Position numbers and translations under genes: made by a program. From Frateuria flava (GTDB lineage Bacteria > Pseudomonadota > Gammaproteobacteria > Xanthomonadales > Rhodanobacteraceae): a stretch of DNA of 64,000 bases. This document shows, one piece after another, positions 59,743-64,000 of the stretch. The DNA lies in contig NZ_JAGJRS010000034.1 of the NCBI RefSeq assembly GCF_017837635.1, forward strand, positions 124,001 to 188,000, written 5' to 3'. The notes under the pieces are model-generated. The model searched no databases, was not told where the DNA came from, and worked only from the letters and a program-made list of their open reading frames with translations. Every line of letters starts with the position of its first letter. The first letter of the stretch is position 1.

Positions 59743-61459
59743 GGCCGGCGGTCTCCCTGCGAGGACGACCGATCTCCAGGTGGGGCACGCTGGAGGCGCC
59801 AAGAAGCCGGGACTTGAAGTAGCTGTCCTCGTAATAGCGGATCTTGTCGCAAAGGATGGGGTGCGGTGTGCCTTCAATGAACACGATTTCCTTCCTGGGG
59901 TCGAGCGCCTTCAGCTCCTGCGGCAGCATCAGCGCGCGCTTTTCCTCCACTTCAGCCAGTGACACACTGCTGCCCTGGCCGAAGCCGCCCCTGGAACGCG
60001 TGCGCTGACGCTTGCGTTGCGTCGTGTAGCCGAGCATCTCGCTGTACTCGTTGGCGTCGCGTTGCTCGCGGGGCGTGTAGACCATCTGGCAGGCCAGGTT
60101 GGTGATCATGCTGCGGGCCTTGTCGGGGCCGTACACGGCATCCAGTTGGGAGAGCGACTGGATGACGCAGAACACGCGCACGTTATAGCCGGCAAAAAAG
60201 GCCACCCCATCCACCATCACGTCCACCCGACCCAGTGTGGTGAACTCGTCCAGCATGAACAGGCATGGATGTCGCAGCGTCGCGTCCTTGTCCGGGGTGA
60301 CGTCCACGTTGAGCTTGATCGCCTGGTTGAAGAACAGGTTCAGCAGGCTCGCTGCCTCGGTGAGCTTGCTGGGTGAAATGCCCACGTAGATCGACTGCAC
60401 CCGGCGGCGCAGGTCGGGCAGCCAGAAGTCGTTGCCCGAGGTGGCGTTGTCCAGGATGGGATTGGCAAGAATGAGAAGGGGGGCCTGCGTGCTTGCGATC
60501 ACCGACGTGAAGGTCTGGTCCGCCAACGTGGTGACGTTGGCAAAGGCTATGCGTGTCTCCTGGCTGACATAGGGGAGCTGGAGCACCGACTTCAGGTGCG
60601 TCTTGAGGTCGGCCCCATCTCCGGAAAGCAGGCGATAGATCGCGCCGAGCGTGGGATAGCCATCGTCTTTGGGCAATCCCTTGCTCAAGCCGTCCGCCCA
60701 GCAGTCGAAGAGAAGGCTGGCAGAGGCAACGAAGGTCGAGCGCGCCATGGTCGCCCAGAATGGGTCCTGGTTTGGCGGGTCCTTGTACAGGCAGTCGGCA
60801 ATGGCCTGCAGGTCCGAGGTGCGATGGGTCGCCTCGTTCCGAACGTAGGCGAACGGATTCCAGCGATGGGTCCGCAAATCCTCGGCGAAGGGATTGAACA
60901 GGTAGGTAGGGCCAAGCCGGGAACGCCATTTCGAAGTGATGTCGAAGGCTTCCTGCTTGATGTCCAGCACGACCATCGAGCCCCGGTAGCTGAGCAGGTT
61001 CGGAATGACCGCACCCACACCCTTGCCACTTCGGGTTGGCGCGGCGAGCAGGGCGTGCCGTGTGCCTGGAAGACGCAGGAAGCTGCGTCCGTGCCTGCCC
61101 ACGATGATGCCGGTGGGGTCCTCGTTGAGTAGCCCGAGTCGAGCCAGATCGCCTCGGGAGGCAAAGCGGGCGTCACCGTGGGTGGAACGTGCCCGTGGCC
61201 TGAAGATGAAATAGAGCAAACCCGCCCAAGCCGCCAACGGCAAGCCGAAGCCCGCGCCGCCGGCCAGTTCGATCCTGGCCAAGAAGGGGTGAACTTCCGG
61301 CCTGGCGGTTGCGGCCAGGTAACGACCGTAGGTTGCCAGGTCGAGCGGCGCCTGCACATGCAGGAGGGTCAGCACCCACCACCCGGACGCATAAAGACCC
61401 GCGCCCAAGGCCAGCAGGAGAGCAAGGAATGCGGCAAGCGCCTTGTTGCGCAACGTCAT
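59735..61459 (-). CDS. virD4: Type IV secretion coupling protein VirD4/TraG
   Basis: This 574-residue ATPase brings substrates to a type IV secretion channel. Two N-terminal hydrophobic segments (about 8-35 and 65-87) are followed by 'HGDARFASRGDLARLGL', Walker A 'APTRSGKGVG' (140-149), 'SMVVLDIKQEAFDITSKWRS', Walker B 'CLFMLDEFTTLG' (near 399-410) and a C-terminal 'RKEIVFIEGTPHPI'. AGAGG precedes ATG 61459. It is last in a minus-strand operon after virB5, virB6 and a trbM-like gene. It could serve DNA conjugation or effector delivery. Confidence 0.93.
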   Translation of the reverse strand: MTLRNKALAAFLALLLALGAGLYASGWWVLTLLHVQAPLDLATYGRYLAATARPEVHPFLARIELAGGAGFGLPLAAWAGLLYFIFRPRARSTHGDARFASRGDLARLGLLNEDPTGIIVGRHGRSFLRLPGTRHALLAAPTRSGKGVGAVIPNLLSYRGSMVVLDIKQEAFDITSKWRSRLGPTYLFNPFAEDLRTHRWNPFAYVRNEATHRTSDLQAIADCLYKDPPNQDPFWATMARSTFVASASLLFDCWADGLSKGLPKDDGYPTLGAIYRLLSGDGADLKTHLKSVLQLPYVSQETRIAFANVTTLADQTFTSVIASTQAPLLILANPILDNATSGNDFWLPDLRRRVQSIYVGISPSKLTEAASLLNLFFNQAIKLNVDVTPDKDATLRHPCLFMLDEFTTLGRVDVMVDGVAFFAGYNVRVFCVIQSLSQLDAVYGPDKARSMITNLACQMVYTPREQRDANEYSEMLGYTTQRKRQRTRSRGGFGQGSSVSLAEVEEKRALMLPQELKALDPRKEIVFIEGTPHPILCDKIRYYEDSYFKSRLLGASSVPHLEIGRPRRETAGLS

Positions 61460-61502
61460 CGGCTTACCTCTGAACGTATTTGAGAACCGGCCGGCCTGGG
61501 AG

Positions 61503-61826
61503 TCAGGGCACAGTGCCCCATTCGGCGATGATGGCGTTCAGCAGCGCGGCATTGGTCGCGACGTTTGCGCCAGGGCAGGTCATCAGGTAGGTCCTGCGCA
61601 ACTGCGAGGTCGCCGGCGCGTCGAACCAGGGGTCGAACACGGCCAGGCTGAAAAAATAGGTGGTCGCAGGCACACAGGCGGGGCCTCCGCTTGCACCAGC
61701 GCCGGAGATGCCGGCCATGCAGGTATAGACGGTGCATGGATCCACGCTCTGGGCGTGAACTGGCGTTGCGGTCATGCCAGCGACTCCAACGCCGAGCGCA
61801 AGCAGGGCAGAACGGGCATATCGCAT
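61503..61826 (-). CDS. TrbM/KikA/MpfK-like conjugal transfer protein
   Basis: This 107-residue secreted protein has a signal peptide ('MRYARSALLALGVGVAGMTA', cleavage near 'VHA-QS') and a cysteine-rich domain like TrbM: 'DPCTVYTCMAGISGAGASGG', 'YFFSLAVFDP' and 'RRTYLMTCPGANVATNAALL'. Start is ATG 61826 with GGAGG eight bases upstream; an ATG at 61841 has none. TrbM relatives are tied to conjugation systems and their exact role is unclear. The gap to virD4 is 43 bases. Confidence 0.8.
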   Translation of the reverse strand: MRYARSALLALGVGVAGMTATPVHAQSVDPCTVYTCMAGISGAGASGGPACVPATTYFFSLAVFDPWFDAPATSQLRRTYLMTCPGANVATNAALLNAIIAEWGTVP

Positions 61827-61883
61827 CGAGGCGGCCTCCATCGATTGGCAAGGTGTTGTGTGAGGAAACTGACGCGGGCCAGA

Positions 61884-63008
61884 TCAGGTCCGGTCTCTCG
61901 GATGCGGGCGCACCGGGATGGCTTCCTCCCTAGGCGGGGCCGACATCGCCGTGGTGCCTGCGCCGGATACGGGCAGCGCACCGCGGTGCGGGCCGCTGCC
62001 GCCATGTTGGTAAGGGTTCGGGGGGCTGCCCTGCACCGGTTGATGTGCAGGGGACCGGCCATAGCCACCGTAGGATCCGGGGGGTTGCCCCTGCGGCCCG
62101 GGGCGATTGCCAGGCCCACCGCCGAAGGCGGAGTAATGCATGAAACTTCCGACGGTGCCCTGGAAGAAAGCAGCGGCCAGTGGCGGTACGCTGACGATCA
62201 GAACGGTCATCAGCAAGCCAATACCGCCTTGCTGCAGGGCCTGGTTGGACAGGCCCTGCGCACCGAGACCGGTCATCTTGTTGATCAGGTTTGCGGTCCA
62301 GAGCGCCGCTGCCACGCGCAACGTCAGTTGCAACACAAGTGAGCTGATGAAACTAAGCGCGGCCATGGAAAAGATGGTGCCGATGCCGTAAAGCAGCCAC
62401 TTGCGGAAGAGGTCTTTGGTCTGGTCGAAGATCAGGCAAAGGATGAACAGCGGCCCCATGCCGACGAAGAGGGCAATGGTGGCCTGGTAGAGCAGCAGCA
62501 TCGCACCGGCGGCCATCGGTGGGCTGGCAGTGCCCAGTCCCGCGATGAGCATGGCGTGCGCCTTGCGCTCGGCATTCTCCATGTCTCCAGGGGCGACCTG
62601 CACCGCGTCGATTGCGCCCAAGGCGAGCTGCGTCCACGCCAGGTTCTGGTCGATGGTCTCTGCAGCCGTGTCGTCGCTACCGGTGAACAGCTCATTTACG
62701 CCGGTACTCAGGTCGGTGGTGAACAGTCGTTGCAGGTTGGAGCCAAAGACCGACATCGTGGTGGCGGCGCTGACGATGATGACGATTCGCGTCATGTTCA
62801 TCACCATCGCCATCAGCGATTCGTGCGACCGCCCTGTAATCAGGCGGTAACCCTGGATCATGATCCACAGCGTGACCATGAGCAGCGCCAGCGCGCTTGC
62901 CCAGGTCATGAAAGACGCCATGAGGTCCATTCCGAACGTATTGATCTGCTTACTCAGGTAGTCGTACACCAGCCTGAAGTAAACGAAATCGGCGAGGTTT
63001 GTTGGCAT
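61884..63008 (-). CDS. virB6: VirB6/TrbL-type inner-membrane channel protein
   Basis: This 374-residue protein has about six hydrophobic segments: 'MASFMTWASALALLMVTLWI' near 24, 'MTRIVIIVSAATTMSVFG', 'AAGAMLLLYQATIALFVGMG', 'IGTIFSMAALSFISSLVLQL' and 'IGLLMTVLIVSVPPLAAAFF'. A ~75-residue Pro/Gly/His-rich tail ('PGPQGQPPGSYGGYGRSPAH') follows, odd for the core family. ATG 63008 has a GGA about 11 bases upstream; the frame beyond it is an unlikely extension. It sits between virB5 and the trbM-like gene. Confidence 0.85.
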   Translation of the reverse strand: MPTNLADFVYFRLVYDYLSKQINTFGMDLMASFMTWASALALLMVTLWIMIQGYRLITGRSHESLMAMVMNMTRIVIIVSAATTMSVFGSNLQRLFTTDLSTGVNELFTGSDDTAAETIDQNLAWTQLALGAIDAVQVAPGDMENAERKAHAMLIAGLGTASPPMAAGAMLLLYQATIALFVGMGPLFILCLIFDQTKDLFRKWLLYGIGTIFSMAALSFISSLVLQLTLRVAAALWTANLINKMTGLGAQGLSNQALQQGGIGLLMTVLIVSVPPLAAAFFQGTVGSFMHYSAFGGGPGNRPGPQGQPPGSYGGYGRSPAHQPVQGSPPNPYQHGGSGPHRGALPVSGAGTTAMSAPPREEAIPVRPHPRDRT

Positions 63009-63076
63009 TGCGCCTGATTCCTTTCTTGCGCGTCGGGCGATTCGTCCCTGCTGCTTGGGGCGCCGCGCGGAATGGG

Positions 63077-63871
63077 TCAGTCGACCGAGAATGCAGCTTT
63101 CAACGCTGCGGCCTGTACTACGGTCCCGAGCGGGTTGATTTGTCCCCTCAGCGCGGCTTTTGCCAACATCGATTGCTGCTGGTTGAGCGTCTTGATCACC
63201 GCCTCGTCCCCGGCGATGGCCGTCTGCCACTGCTGCATCGCAAAGGCTGTGGTGGCGCTGATAGTGGCAGCCTGAGTAGTGGCGCCGCTCGTCGTGCCCA
63301 AGGTTCTGACTTCGTTAGCGAGCTTGTTCAACTTCTGCAAGGTCCCGCCGTACTCATCAAGCTGCTTGAGCACAGCCACCGTGCGGTTGTACTCGTCGAT
63401 GTGCAACATCGTGATGTTTGCGCAAATCTGCTGCTGGGCCAGGAGGATGGGCTTTTCCGAACTGATCGACGATTCAGCCGAGGTCACCAGGGCTCCCACG
63501 ATCGAGCCGCCCGATGCACCTGGACAATTCTGGTCGATGAGCTTAGTCGGATCGTCAATCGGCTCAAGCTTGCTTGAGGCGAACGATATATTCCTGCCCA
63601 GGCCTTCAATGGTCATGAGCAATTGTTTCAATTGCTCCACTTGCTGGTAATACTGCTCAAGCTGCTTGGCGTACTGCATGCCCTGCCTGGCGTACCCCGC
63701 AAGGCTCTGTGCCAACTGCGACTTGAAGCCTTCCTCGCTCGCCGCGATGGCGGTAGGGTCGGTGACCAGCACCTGGGCCCGGGGGGCTTGGACGGTGCCG
63801 AGCAGGGCCACGACGAGCGCGGCCTGGGCCCACAGGCGCGGGCGCAACGGGCGAGGGAATACGTGCATCAT
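63077..63871 (-). CDS. virB5: VirB5/TrbJ-family pilus-associated protein
   Basis: This 264-residue secreted protein has a signal peptide (1 to about 32, 'LVVALLGTVQAPRAQ-VLV') and a mostly helical coiled body with 'YAKQLEQYYQQVEQLKQLLM' near 68 and a C-terminal 'MLAKAALRGQINPLGTVVQA', as in VirB5/TrbJ. VirB5 is a minor pilus tip component. AGAGGA precedes ATG 63871. It is preceded by the partial gene at 63901-63999 and followed by virB6. Confidence 0.8.
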   Translation of the reverse strand: MMHVFPRPLRPRLWAQAALVVALLGTVQAPRAQVLVTDPTAIAASEEGFKSQLAQSLAGYARQGMQYAKQLEQYYQQVEQLKQLLMTIEGLGRNISFASSKLEPIDDPTKLIDQNCPGASGGSIVGALVTSAESSISSEKPILLAQQQICANITMLHIDEYNRTVAVLKQLDEYGGTLQKLNKLANEVRTLGTTSGATTQAATISATTAFAMQQWQTAIAGDEAVIKTLNQQQSMLAKAALRGQINPLGTVVQAAALKAAFSVD

Positions 63872-63900
63872 GGCTTTTTCCTCTGGCAGATGACGTTGAA

Positions 63901-63999
63901 CTAACCGGCCGTTGCGCAGGACGCACGGGAGACGGACTGCGCGACGGCGCGGGTTTTGCCGCTGCCCTTGCGGCTGGCATAGAACAGGTCGAGCCAGTG
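63901..63999 (-). CDS. C-terminal fragment of an unidentified T4SS-operon gene
   Basis: The last 32 codons before a TAG at 63903-63901 are visible: 'HWLDLFYASRKGSGKTRAVA' and 'QSVSRASCATAG'. The gene continues past the right edge. Because virB4 often precedes virB5 it may be the VirB4 ATPase, but the fragment is too short to decide. The 'GSGKT' letters at the very end are unlikely to be a real P-loop. Confidence 0.5.
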   Translation of the reverse strand, partial: HWLDLFYASRKGSGKTRAVAQSVSRASCATAG

Positions 64000-64000
64000 C

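Noticed and set aside
63901-63999. P-loop 'GSGKT' in the right-edge fragment as proof of an ATPase
   Set aside because: It lies within the last ~20 residues of the protein, where no complete nucleotide-binding fold could follow; treated as chance.

Overview
The window is a high-G+C chromosomal segment that reads as a gammaproteobacterium of the order Xanthomonadales/Lysobacterales, probably close to Rhodanobacter, Dyella, Luteibacter or Frateuria. This is judged from protein style (cysteine-free Fur, C-minus L36, RatA/RnfH/SmpB/BamE/Fur block, sdhCDAB with SDHAF4 and SdhE, lolCD-comEC-exbBD-msbA-lpxK) and from the extragenic palindromes. No database search was possible, so the genus is inference. 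Almost all of the window is dense housekeeping DNA. The clearly accessory part is the last 4.3 kb.

Layout. 1-2149: end of an HD-GYP protein, then convergent aat and a GNAT-like gene. 2314-5859: serC, pheA and aroA (serine and aromatic amino acid synthesis). 6180-9547: kdsB, uvrC and pgsA. 9585-10258: a tRNA cluster (two identical Gly-GCC, Cys-GCA, Leu-UAA), then a lone receiver protein. 10803-12480: tmRNA and smpB on the minus strand, with ratA and rnfH divergent. 12483-13423: bamE divergent from fur. 13524-16169: a MASE1 histidine kinase divergent from a LuxR-type regulator, with a structured 3' RNA candidate behind the kinase. 16266-22992: recN divergent from hrcA-grpE-dnaK-dnaJ. 23271-26105: dapB, a manganese (yybP-ykoY) riboswitch in front of a CaCA-type cation antiporter, and a 2OG-Fe(II) oxygenase. 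26315-31142: carA, carB, greA. 31288-34990 on the minus strand: rpmJ (41 codons), a LysR regulator, 2,4-dienoyl-CoA reductase and an acyl-CoA-binding protein. 35089-38019: cmk, rpsA and ihfB. 38251-43499: lapA, lapB, a WecA-like glycan transferase, a WbpM-like dehydratase and galU. 43704-46592: a FAD oxidoreductase, a CsaA-like protein, a broken GNAT gene and ygfZ. 46706-51195: a full succinate dehydrogenase locus with assembly factors on both sides. 51359-59742: lolC/E, lolD, comEC, exbB/exbD-like genes, msbA and lpxK (envelope biogenesis).

From 59735 to the right edge a minus-strand type IV secretion/conjugation operon (unidentified 5' gene, VirB5, VirB6, TrbM-like, VirD4) abuts lpxK tail to tail. 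kdsB, which follows lpxK in many relatives, is instead 52 kb away at 6180. This suggests that the envelope locus was broken by an inserted or rearranged secretion locus.

Between genes there are three families of palindromic extragenic repeats: a GGTGGGCTnnAGCCCACC type, a GTAGGAGCCCGCTTGCGGGC type, and a CCCTCACCC/CTCTCCC type. The most interesting regulatory items are the Mn riboswitch with mutually exclusive downstream helices, the hairpin-rich RNA behind the MASE1 kinase, and the hairpin leader of carA.
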